From Enterobacter cloacae (lineage in GTDB: Bacteria > Pseudomonadota > Gammaproteobacteria > Enterobacterales > Enterobacteriaceae), in assembly GCA_014169315.1 (NCBI GenBank), contig AP022133.1:124001-188000 (forward strand): a DNA stretch of 64,000 nucleotides, given 5' to 3'. Shown in pieces: positions 56,963 to 64,000 of this stretch. The notes beneath the pieces were generated by a model. That model was given only the letters and a program-made list of their open reading frames with translations. It ran no database searches and was not told the origin of the DNA. The position numbers and the translations under genes are program-made. Every line of letters starts with the position of its first letter. Position 1 is the stretch's first letter.

Positions 56963-57377
56963 TTAAAAAAGGGCTAACCGTAAGGCTGGCTCTTTTTACA
57001 TTAGAGCGTTACTCATCCTGACTTGCCAAAACATCCCTTATCCCTGCGTCTCCCTGCCTGTTAATGATTTTGTGACATAATCCATTGTATTTTTTTATAT
57101 ATAGATTGATCTTTTTTCGCGTTGCTTATGGATAACCTCAGCATTTTTCGCTGTGCGTTTTAACGTTCGCGGAATTTAGTGCTCAGATAATCACCATTCT
57201 GCAAGAAAGTTTACTCAATCTGCATAAAAGTTAATCACTGGATGTTGCGAAATATGAAGATATTTGTGCTGCAACATGGCGAGTAGCATAAATTTCCCTG
57301 CTGAAAACGGGTGCCCAAAGTTTTTTTAATCTTTGTTTGCTGTTTCTCACACTCCGCGTAAATCCTGGTCACCTGTA

Positions 57378-57406
57378 TTGACGTTTTCACATTCTGTTGA
57401 CAGATT
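57378..57406 (+). promoter_or_regulatory. Candidate dppA promoter
   Basis: TTGACG (57378-57383), 17-base spacer and CAGATT (57401-57406) would start RNA near 57413, giving a leader of about 167 nt, close to the long E. coli dppA leader. The rest of the gap 56963-57377 is AT-rich with no ORF I believe; TTTTGTGACATAATCC near 57070 is a loose CRP-like half-site. Confidence 0.6.
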
Positions 57407-57544
57407 GTAGGGCACGAGGGGCATTTCAGGGAGGATCTGCGCTGCAACTCAAACGCACTTCTGAAAGGATTCTCCATCCCTTTAACGCCTTCGGGCACCA
57501 CCGACCAGACCGGGTAAAAAATAAATAAAGGTCAGGCGGCGTAA

Positions 57545-57572
57545 CACAACAAAGCAAAACATCACATTGGAG
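57545..57572 (+). promoter_or_regulatory. GcvB-type sRNA target and ribosome-binding site of dppA
   Basis: The CA-rich stretch CACAACAAAGCAAAACATCA, followed by TTGGAGCAG just before the ATG, matches the E. coli dppA leader segment that pairs with the GU-rich R1 region of GcvB sRNA. The gcvB gene is not in the window. Confidence 0.75.
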
Positions 57573-57579
57573 CAGAATA

Positions 57580-59187
57580 ATGAGTATTTCCTTGAAGAAG
57601 TCAGGGATGCTGAAGCTTGGTCTGAGCCTGGTGGCCATGACCGTCGCAGCAAGCGTACAGGCAAAAACCCTGGTTTACTGTTCTGAAGGCTCGCCGGAAG
57701 GCTTTAACCCACAGCTGTTTACCTCTGGCACCACGTACGATGCCAGCTCCGTACCGATCTATAACCGTCTGGTTGAATTCAAAACCGGTACCACGGAAGT
57801 GATCCCAGGTCTGGCTGAGAAGTGGGATGTTAGCGCAGACGGTAAAACCTATACCTTCCACCTGCGCCAGGGCGTGAAGTGGCAGGACAGCAAAGAATTC
57901 AAACCAACCCGCGACTTTAACGCCGACGACGTTGTGTTCTCCTTCGACCGTCAGAAAAACGCGCAAAACCCGTACCACAAAGTGTCTGGCGGCAGCTATG
58001 AATACTTCGAAGGGATGGGTCTGCCAGATCTGATCTCTGAAGTGAAAAAAGTGGACGATAAAACCGTTCAGTTCGTGCTGACTCGCCCGGAAGCCCCATT
58101 CCTGGCTGACCTGGCAATGGACTTCGCCTCTATTCTGTCTAAAGAGTACGCGGACAACATGCTGAAAGCCGGTACGCCGGAAAAAGTGGACCTGGATCCA
58201 ATCGGTACTGGCCCGTTCCAGCTGCTGCAGTACCAGAAAGACTCCCGTATTCTGTATAAAGCCTTCCCGGGTTACTGGGGCACTAAGCCGAAGATTGACC
58301 GTCTGGTCTTCTCCATTACGCCTGATGCGTCTGTACGTTACGCAAAACTGCAGAAAAACGAATGCCAGGTTATGCCATACCCGAACCCGGCAGATATCGC
58401 TCGCATGAAGCAGGATAAAAATATCAACCTGCTGGAGCAGGCTGGCCTGAACGTGGGCTATCTCTCCTTCAACACCGAGAAAAAACCGTTTGATGACGTG
58501 AAAGTGCGTCAGGCGCTGACCTACGCGGTCAACAAAGAAGCGATCATCAAGGCGGTTTACCAGGGCGCGGGCGTTGCGGCTAAAAACCTGATCCCGCCAA
58601 CCATGTGGGGCTATAACAACGACGTTAAAGACTACAGCTACGATCCTGAAAAAGCGAAAGCGCTGCTGAAAGAAGCGGGCCAGGATAAAGGCTTTACCGT
58701 TGAACTGTGGGCGATGCCGGTACAGCGTCCGTACAACCCGAACGCACGCCGTATGGCTGAAATGGTGCAGGCTGACTGGGCTAAGATCGGTGTTCAGGCC
58801 AAGATTGTGACCTACGAGTGGGGCGAGTATCTGAAACGCGCCAAAGCGGGTGAGCATCAGGCGGTAATGATGGGCTGGACCGGTGATAACGGGGATCCAG
58901 ATAACTTCTTCGCCACCCTGTTCAGCTGTGCGGCTGCGAAAGACGGTTCTAACTACTCTCGCTGGTGCTACAAGCCGTTTGAAGACCTGATCCAGCCGGC
59001 GCGTGCGACCGACGATCACAACAAACGTATTGAACTGTACAAGCAGGCTCAGGTTGTTATGCACGACCAGGCTCCGGCGCTGATTGTGGCTCACTCCACC
59101 GTGTACGAACCAGTGCGTAAAGAAGTCAAAGGCTACGTGGTTGATCCACTGGGCAAACACCACTTCGAAAACGTATCTGTTGAATAA
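57580..59187 (+). CDS. dppA: Periplasmic dipeptide-binding protein DppA
   Basis: Solute-binding protein of the dipeptide ABC importer (SBP family 5), also a heme and chemotaxis ligand receptor in E. coli. 535 residues, equal to E. coli. The signal peptide is cleaved at VQA-KTLVYCSEG (about residue 28). The SBP5 signature region near the N-terminus, GLAEKWDVSADGKTYTFHLRQGVKW, is present. First gene of dppABCDF; two palindromic repeats separate it from dppB, consistent with higher expression of the binding protein. Confidence 0.97.
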   Translation: MSISLKKSGMLKLGLSLVAMTVAASVQAKTLVYCSEGSPEGFNPQLFTSGTTYDASSVPIYNRLVEFKTGTTEVIPGLAEKWDVSADGKTYTFHLRQGVKWQDSKEFKPTRDFNADDVVFSFDRQKNAQNPYHKVSGGSYEYFEGMGLPDLISEVKKVDDKTVQFVLTRPEAPFLADLAMDFASILSKEYADNMLKAGTPEKVDLDPIGTGPFQLLQYQKDSRILYKAFPGYWGTKPKIDRLVFSITPDASVRYAKLQKNECQVMPYPNPADIARMKQDKNINLLEQAGLNVGYLSFNTEKKPFDDVKVRQALTYAVNKEAIIKAVYQGAGVAAKNLIPPTMWGYNNDVKDYSYDPEKAKALLKEAGQDKGFTVELWAMPVQRPYNPNARRMAEMVQADWAKIGVQAKIVTYEWGEYLKRAKAGEHQAVMMGWTGDNGDPDNFFATLFSCAAAKDGSNYSRWCYKPFEDLIQPARATDDHNKRIELYKQAQVVMHDQAPALIVAHSTVYEPVRKEVKGYVVDPLGKHHFENVSVE

Positions 59188-59199
59188 TAAGTAGGGTGT

Positions 59200-59285
59200 T
59201 CTCCCTCTCCTTTTGGGAGAGGACAGGGGTGAGGGGCGTGCATGCATCCCTTCACCCTAACCCTCTCCTCCTACAGGGAGAGGGA
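59200..59285. repeat. CCCTCTCCC-type repeats, copies 7 and 8, between dppA and dppB
   Basis: CTCCCTCTCC TTTT GGGAGAGGA followed by CAGGGGTGAGGGG (59200-59237), then in opposite orientation TTCACCCTAACCCTCTCC ... AGGGAGAGGG (59250-59285). The two form a larger inverted pair, able to make one long or two short hairpins in the dpp mRNA. Confidence 0.8.
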
Positions 59286-59351
59286 ATTTACATTTGTGAG
59301 CAATACAGACGTCACGCCATTGGTCGTGCGTTATCAGAGAGAATCCGGGTT

Positions 59352-60371
59352 ATGTTGCAGTTCATCCTCCGACGTCTGGGACTTGTTATCCCCACGTTTA
59401 TCGGTATCACCCTTCTCACTTTTGCCTTCGTCCATATGATCCCCGGCGACCCGGTAATGATTATGGCGGGTGAGCGTGGTATTTCCCCTGAACGCCATGC
59501 ACAGCTGCTGGCTGAGCTTGGCCTGAACAAGCCGCTGTGGCAGCAATACCTCAACTATATCTGGGGTGTGTTGCACGGTGATTTAGGCATTTCCCTGAAA
59601 AGCCGCCTTCCGGTGTGGGACGAGTTTGTGCCGCGTTTTAAAGCGACGCTGGAACTCGGCGTCTGCGCCATGATTTTTGCCACCGCAGTAGGCATTCCTG
59701 TTGGGGTATTAGCCGCTGTTAAGCGTGGCTCGATCTTCGACCATACTGCGGTGGGTCTGGCGTTGACCGGTTACTCCATGCCTATCTTCTGGTGGGGCAT
59801 GATGCTGATTATGCTGGTCTCGGTGCAGCTTAACCTGACACCGGTGTCCGGGCGCGTCAGCGATATGGTTTTCCTTGATGACTCCAACCCGCTGACCGGT
59901 TTTATGCTGATTGATACGGCTATCTGGGGTGAAGAGGGTAACTTCATTGATGCGCTGGCGCACATGATCCTGCCTGCGATGGTGCTGGGCACCATTCCTC
60001 TGGCGGTGATCGTGCGTATGACCCGTTCATCGATGCTGGAAGTGCTGGGCGAAGATTATATCCGTACCGCGCGCGCCAAAGGCCTGACCCGTATGCGTGT
60101 CATTATCGTCCACGCGCTGCGTAACGCCATGCTGCCGGTGGTGACCGTTATCGGTTTGCAGGTAGGGACGTTGCTGGCAGGGGCGATCCTGACGGAAACC
60201 ATCTTCTCCTGGCCGGGCCTCGGACGCTGGCTGATTGACGCACTGCAACGCCGTGACTATCCGGTTGTGCAGGGCGGTGTATTGCTGGTCGCGACGATGA
60301 TTATCCTCGTCAACCTGCTGGTCGATTTGCTGTACGGCGTGGTGAACCCGCGTATTCGTCATAAGAAGTAA
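59352..60371 (+). CDS. dppB: Dipeptide ABC transporter permease DppB
   Basis: Inner-membrane permease, 339 residues as in E. coli, about six membrane segments. N-terminal LRRLGLVIPTFIGITLLTFAFVHMIPGDP is the OppB/DppB motif, and the EAA loop reads RTARAKGLTRMRVIIVHALRNA. ATG 59352 chosen by the family N-terminus; the longer ORF (from 59196) runs through the palindromic repeats and is spurious. Confidence 0.96.
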   Translation: MLQFILRRLGLVIPTFIGITLLTFAFVHMIPGDPVMIMAGERGISPERHAQLLAELGLNKPLWQQYLNYIWGVLHGDLGISLKSRLPVWDEFVPRFKATLELGVCAMIFATAVGIPVGVLAAVKRGSIFDHTAVGLALTGYSMPIFWWGMMLIMLVSVQLNLTPVSGRVSDMVFLDDSNPLTGFMLIDTAIWGEEGNFIDALAHMILPAMVLGTIPLAVIVRMTRSSMLEVLGEDYIRTARAKGLTRMRVIIVHALRNAMLPVVTVIGLQVGTLLAGAILTETIFSWPGLGRWLIDALQRRDYPVVQGGVLLVATMIILVNLLVDLLYGVVNPRIRHKK

Positions 60372-60380
60372 GGGGCCATC

Positions 60381-61283
60381 ATGTCACTCGTTACTGAAAA
60401 CAAAGTTGTTGCTGCACCGGTGCCAATGACGCCGCTGCAGGAGTTCTGGCACTACTTCAAGCGTAATAAAGGCGCGGTAGTAGGGCTGGTGTATGTCACC
60501 ATCATGATCCTGATTGCGGTGTTTGCTAACGTGCTCGCACCCTATAACCCGGCGGATCAGTTCCGTGACGCGCTGCTGTCACCTCCGGCCTGGCAGGAGG
60601 GTGGTAGCCTGACGCACCTGCTGGGTACTGACGACGTAGGTCGTGATGTGTTGTCGCGTCTGATGTACGGCGCGCGTCTGTCGCTGCTGGTCGGTTGTCT
60701 GGTGGTGGTACTGTCGCTGGTCATGGGCATTGTGCTCGGTCTGGTTGCCGGTTACTTCGGCGGTATCGTTGATAACATCATCATGCGTATCGTCGACATC
60801 ATGCTGGCACTGCCAAGCCTGCTGCTGGCGCTGGTGCTGGTGGCGATATTCGGCCCGTCTATTGGTAACGCCGCGCTTGCGCTGACCTTTGTGGCACTTC
60901 CTCACTACGTGCGTTTAACCCGTGCGGCGGTGCTGGTGGAAGTACACCGGGACTACGTGACGGCATCTCGCGTGGCGGGTGCGGGGGCGATGCGTCAGAT
61001 GTTCGTTAACATTTTCCCGAACTGCCTTGCGCCGCTGATCGTTCAGGCATCGCTCGGTTTCTCTAACGCCATTCTTGATATGGCCGCTCTTGGCTTCCTG
61101 GGCATGGGTGCGCAGCCGCCAACACCGGAGTGGGGCACCATGCTCTCCGATGTGTTGCAGTTCGCACAAAGCGCCTGGTGGGTTGTCACCTTCCCGGGTC
61201 TGGCGATCCTGCTGACGGTGCTGGCATTTAACCTGATGGGTGATGGTCTGCGTGATGCACTTGATCCCAAACTGAAGCAGTAA
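60381..61283 (+). CDS. dppC: Dipeptide ABC transporter permease DppC
   Basis: Second permease subunit, 300 residues. N-terminal OppC_N segment ([18 protein letters not shown]), [23 protein letters not shown], then five further hydrophobic segments and the EAA loop [22 protein letters not shown]. Nine bases after dppB. Confidence 0.96.
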   Translation: MSLVTENKVVAAPVPMTPLQEFWHYFKRNKGAVVGLVYVTIMILIAVFANVLAPYNPADQFRDALLSPPAWQEGGSLTHLLGTDDVGRDVLSRLMYGARLSLLVGCLVVVLSLVMGIVLGLVAGYFGGIVDNIIMRIVDIMLALPSLLLALVLVAIFGPSIGNAALALTFVALPHYVRLTRAAVLVEVHRDYVTASRVAGAGAMRQMFVNIFPNCLAPLIVQASLGFSNAILDMAALGFLGMGAQPPTPEWGTMLSDVLQFAQSAWWVVTFPGLAILLTVLAFNLMGDGLRDALDPKLKQ

Positions 61284-61293
61284 GAGGCACGAG

Positions 61294-62277
61294 ATGGCGT
61301 TATTAAATGTAGATAAATTATCGGTGCACTTCGGCGACGAAGGCACACCGTTTCGCGCCGTGGACCGCATCAGCTACAGCGTAAATCAGGGCGAAGTGGT
61401 CGGTATTGTTGGGGAGTCGGGTTCCGGTAAATCTGTCAGTTCGCTGGCGATTATGGGGCTGATTGATTATCCCGGTCGCGTGATGGCCGAAAGTCTGGAG
61501 TTTAACGGTCAGGATCTGAAGCGCATTTCTGAAAAACAACGCCGCCAGCTGGTGGGCGCAGAAGTGGCGATGATCTTCCAGGACCCGATGACCAGCCTGA
61601 ATCCGTGCTACACCGTCGGTTTCCAGATTATGGAAGCCATTAAGGTGCATCAGGGCGGTAACAAGAAAACCCGTCGTCAGCGCGCTATCGATCTGCTGAC
61701 GCAGGTCGGTATTCCTGACCCGGCATCGCGTCTGGATGTATACCCGCATCAGCTGTCCGGCGGGATGAGCCAGCGCGTGATGATTGCCATGGCGATCGCC
61801 TGTCGGCCAAAACTGCTGATTGCGGATGAACCGACAACTGCGCTGGACGTCACCATTCAGGCGCAAATTATCGAGCTGTTACTGGAACTGCAGCAGAAAG
61901 AGAACATGGCGCTGGTGCTGATTACGCACGATCTGGCGCTGGTGGCTGAAGCGGCACACAAAATCATCGTGATGTATGCCGGCCAGGTGGTCGAGACCGG
62001 GAGTTCGCACGATATCTTCCGCGCGCCGCGTCATCCGTATACCCAGGCACTTTTACGTGCGCTGCCGGAGTTTGCCCAGGACAAAGCGCGTCTGGCCTCG
62101 CTGCCGGGTGTGGTACCGGGTAAATATGACCGTCCACAGGGCTGTCTGCTTAACCCGCGCTGCCCGTATGCGACGGACAAATGTCGTGCGCAAGAGCCAG
62201 AGCTGAACCTGTTGGCTGACGGTCGTCAGTCGAAATGCCACTACCCACTCGATGATGCCGGGAGGCCAACACTATGA
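61294..62277 (+). CDS. dppD: Dipeptide ABC transporter ATPase DppD
   Basis: ATP-binding subunit, 327 residues. Walker A GESGSGKS at 40-47, signature LSGGMSQR, Walker [13 protein letters not shown], and the C-terminal oligopeptide ABC extension with Cys residues ([15 protein letters not shown]), which in relatives binds an iron-sulfur cluster. Its stop overlaps the dppF start (ATGA). Confidence 0.96.
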   Translation: MALLNVDKLSVHFGDEGTPFRAVDRISYSVNQGEVVGIVGESGSGKSVSSLAIMGLIDYPGRVMAESLEFNGQDLKRISEKQRRQLVGAEVAMIFQDPMTSLNPCYTVGFQIMEAIKVHQGGNKKTRRQRAIDLLTQVGIPDPASRLDVYPHQLSGGMSQRVMIAMAIACRPKLLIADEPTTALDVTIQAQIIELLLELQQKENMALVLITHDLALVAEAAHKIIVMYAGQVVETGSSHDIFRAPRHPYTQALLRALPEFAQDKARLASLPGVVPGKYDRPQGCLLNPRCPYATDKCRAQEPELNLLADGRQSKCHYPLDDAGRPTL

Positions 62278-63287
62278 GTACGCAACAGGCCACCACGCAA
62301 CAACCGCTGTTGCAGGCTATCGACCTGAAAAAACACTACCCGGTGAAGAAGGGGCTATTTGCCCCTGAGCGCCTGGTGAAAGCGCTGGATGGCGTCTCCT
62401 TTACCCTTGAGCGCGGTAAAACGCTGGCGGTGGTTGGGGAGTCCGGCTGTGGGAAATCCACGCTGGGCCGTCTGTTGACGATGATTGAAACGCCAACCGG
62501 CGGTGAGCTTTATTATCAGGGACAGGATCTGCTTAAGCACGATCCGCAGGCACAGAAGCTGCGTCGTCAGAAAATCCAGATTGTGTTCCAGAACCCGTAC
62601 GGTTCCCTGAACCCGCGTAAAAAAGTGGGTCAAATCCTGGAAGAGCCGTTGCAGATAAACACCAGCCTGAGCAAAGAGCAGCGTCGTGAAAAAGCGCTGG
62701 CGATGATGGCGAAAGTCGGCCTTAAAACCGAACATTACGATCGCTACCCGCATATGTTCTCCGGCGGCCAGCGTCAGCGTATCGCTATCGCCCGTGGTCT
62801 GATGCTCGACCCGGATGTGGTGATTGCTGATGAACCGGTTTCCGCGCTCGACGTCTCCGTGCGTGCGCAGGTACTGAACCTGATGATGGATCTGCAGCAA
62901 GAACTGGGCCTGTCGTACGTGTTCATTTCGCACGATCTGTCGGTTGTTGAGCACATTGCTGACGAAGTGATGGTGATGTACTTAGGGCGCTGCGTGGAGA
63001 AGGGGACGAAAGACCAGATCTTTAATAACCCTCGTCATCCGTATACTCAGGCGCTGCTGTCTGCGACTCCGCGCCTGAATCCGGACGATCGTCGTGAGCG
63101 AATTAAGCTGACGGGTGAATTACCAAGCCCGCTGAATCCGCCTCCGGGATGTGCATTCAACGCCCGTTGCCGCCGTCGTTTTGGCCCCTGCACACAGTTG
63201 CAGCCACAGCTGAAGGATTATGGCGGTCAACTGGTGGCGTGCTTTGCCGTTGATCAGGACGAAAATGGCGAAAAGCCGCATGCCTGA
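62274..63287 (+). CDS. dppF: Dipeptide ABC transporter ATPase DppF
   Basis: Second ATPase, 337 residues (E. coli 334). Walker [10 protein letters not shown] at 55-63, [15 protein letters not shown]-loop, signature FSGGQRQR, Walker [13 protein letters not shown], and C-terminal [18 protein letters not shown]. It ends the operon and is followed by a strong terminator. Confidence 0.96.
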   Translation: MSTQQATTQQPLLQAIDLKKHYPVKKGLFAPERLVKALDGVSFTLERGKTLAVVGESGCGKSTLGRLLTMIETPTGGELYYQGQDLLKHDPQAQKLRRQKIQIVFQNPYGSLNPRKKVGQILEEPLQINTSLSKEQRREKALAMMAKVGLKTEHYDRYPHMFSGGQRQRIAIARGLMLDPDVVIADEPVSALDVSVRAQVLNLMMDLQQELGLSYVFISHDLSVVEHIADEVMVMYLGRCVEKGTKDQIFNNPRHPYTQALLSATPRLNPDDRRERIKLTGELPSPLNPPPGCAFNARCRRRFGPCTQLQPQLKDYGGQLVACFAVDQDENGEKPHA

Positions 63288-63292
63288 AGTAA

Positions 63293-63320
63293 AAAACCGG
63301 CGTTAAGCGCCGGTTTTTTT
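63293..63320. terminator. Terminator between dppF and coaA
   Basis: AAAACCGGCG TTAAG CGCCGGTTTTTTT: 6-bp GC stem extended by A/T pairs, seven T residues. A-run on the left side, so it may serve convergent coaA too. Confidence 0.92.
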
Positions 63321-63332
63321 ATGTCTGCTTTA

Positions 63333-64000
63333 TTATTTCCGCAAACGAATCTGGTCGACAGCATGTTTCTCACTTTTGGTGAGGATCAGGCTGGCGCGCT
63401 CGCGCGTCGGCAGGATGTTCTCTTTCAGGTTCACGTAGTTGATCTCATTCCATAACCCTGTTGCCACATTGATGGCCTCTTCTTTAGAGAGCTGGGCGTA
63501 GTTGTGGAAATAAGAGTCGGGATCGGTAAACGCCCCTTCGCGGAACTTCAGGAAGCGGTTTATATACCAGTTTTGCAGTAAATCTTCCGGCGCATCGACA
63601 TAAATAGAGAAGTCGACAAAATCGGAGACAAAGACATGATGCGGATCGTGAGGATAATCCATTCCGCTCTGCAGCACGTTTAACCCTTCCAGAATCAGGA
63701 TATCCGGCTGGGCCACCGTTTTGTCGCCGTCAGGGATGCGGTCATAAATCAGGTGCGAGTAGACCGGCGCGGTCACGCTCGGCACGCCTGATTTCAGATC
63801 AGAAACGAATTTCACCAGGCGGTGCATATCATAAGAGAGCGGGAAGCCCTTCTTCTTCATCAGGCCGCGTTCTTTTAACACTTCGTTCGGGTGCAGGAAG
63901 CCGTCGGTGGTGATCAGCTCCACGCTGCGGTGTTCTGGCCAGCGGCTCAGCAACGCCTGCAGCACGCGCGCGGTGGTACTTTTTCCTACGGCAACGCTGC
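63333..64000 (-). CDS. coaA: Pantothenate kinase CoaA (5' end outside the window)
   Basis: First committed enzyme of coenzyme A synthesis (pantothenate to 4'-phosphopantothenate). The window has the stop at 63333 and runs to the P-loop: at the window edge the frame reads [20 protein letters not shown], part of [48 protein letters not shown] and the C-terminal [14 protein letters not shown] match E. coli CoaA closely. In E. coli coaA lies near birA and tRNA genes, far from dpp, so this junction is unusual. About 90 N-terminal residues are missing beyond the edge. Confidence 0.95.
   Translation of the reverse strand, partial: SVAVGKSTTARVLQALLSRWPEHRSVELITTDGFLHPNEVLKERGLMKKKGFPLSYDMHRLVKFVSDLKSGVPSVTAPVYSHLIYDRIPDGDKTVAQPDILILEGLNVLQSGMDYPHDPHHVFVSDFVDFSIYVDAPEDLLQNWYINRFLKFREGAFTDPDSYFHNYAQLSKEEAINVATGLWNEINYVNLKENILPTRERASLILTKSEKHAVDQIRLRK

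Noticed and set aside
56699..57021. Two overlapping short ORFs across the tRNA-Pro and its repeat
   Set aside because: They read through the tRNA, its terminator and the duplicate; repeated peptide segments simply reflect the DNA repeat.
57601..59247. 548-codon open frame antisense to dppA
   Set aside because: Shadow of the highly biased dppA codons; composition rich in Phe, His, Arg; no start signal or family.
59196..59351. 52-codon N-terminal extension of dppB
   Set aside because: It translates the two palindromic repeats; the conserved DppB N-terminus begins at 59352.

Overview
The window is a chromosomal segment from a gamma-proteobacterium of the Enterobacterales, most like the Enterobacter / Lelliottia / Klebsiella group. 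Almost every gene has an evident E. coli K-12 counterpart in the same order: selA-selB-yiaY-aldB-yiaU-yiaT, then the yia/sgb genes, avtA-malS-bax-xylRHGF-xylAB-wecH-ysaB-glyQS, yiaG-yiaF-cspA-ghrB-yiaD-bisC-yiaC-tag-yhjY-yhjX-eptB, tRNA-Pro and dppABCDF. The differences point away from Escherichia: a yiaX1/yiaX2 version of the L-ascorbate operon, a 2-ketogluconate (kgu) cluster, a GH127 arabinofuranosidase locus, an extra ABC-F gene, and many CCCTCTCCC/GGGAGAGGG palindromic repeats. Family and strain are inferred from gene content only; no database was consulted.

Region by region. 1-6.7 kb: end of selA, selB (selenocysteine insertion), alcohol and aldehyde dehydrogenases (yiaY, aldB), and the divergent yiaU/yiaT pair. 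6.8-11.2 kb: an accessory carbohydrate locus with a frameshifted GH127 glycosidase, a GPH-family sugar symporter and a divergent AraC-type regulator. 11.2-20.3 kb: the plant-sugar/L-ascorbate operon yiaK-yiaL-yiaX1-yiaX2-lyxK-sgbH-sgbU-sgbE with its divergent IclR regulator yiaJ and the ferredoxin ysaA. It would turn diketogulonate/ketogulonate-type substrates into D-xylulose 5-phosphate. 20.3-25 kb: avtA, malS, bax. 25-33.2 kb: the xylose regulon, a high-affinity ABC transporter with its regulator on one strand and xylAB on the other; it too ends at D-xylulose 5-phosphate. 33.2-37.9 kb: wecH, ysaB and glycyl-tRNA synthetase. 37.9-39.3 kb: an orphan island with a small protein that may come from a P4-type satellite phage, plus nearly 1 kb of hairpin-rich DNA without a convincing gene. 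39.3-43.8 kb: ABC-F ATPase, yiaG, yiaF, cspA with its long cold-shock leader, and ghrB. 43.8-48 kb: the kguT-kguK-kguE operon running into ghrB, with a PtxS/LacI-type repressor gene and a near-perfect PtxS-like operator. 48-56.6 kb: yiaD, bisC, yiaC, tag, yhjY, yhjX (with a YpdB-type direct repeat upstream) and eptB. 56.6-63.3 kb: tRNA-Pro(UGG), a broken duplicate of its 3' end carrying a 66-nt multi-hairpin insert, and the dipeptide ABC transporter dppABCDF. The window ends inside coaA, which is not the E. coli neighbour of dppF.

The main theme is carbon scavenging from plant-type material (xylose, arabinosides, ascorbate/ketogulonate, ketogluconate, maltodextrins, peptides) set among conserved housekeeping genes. 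The most unusual items are the tRNA-Pro duplication with its structured insert, the orphan hairpin-rich island after glyS, the coaA/dppF junction, and the small deletion that breaks the GH127 gene while its transporter and regulator stay intact.
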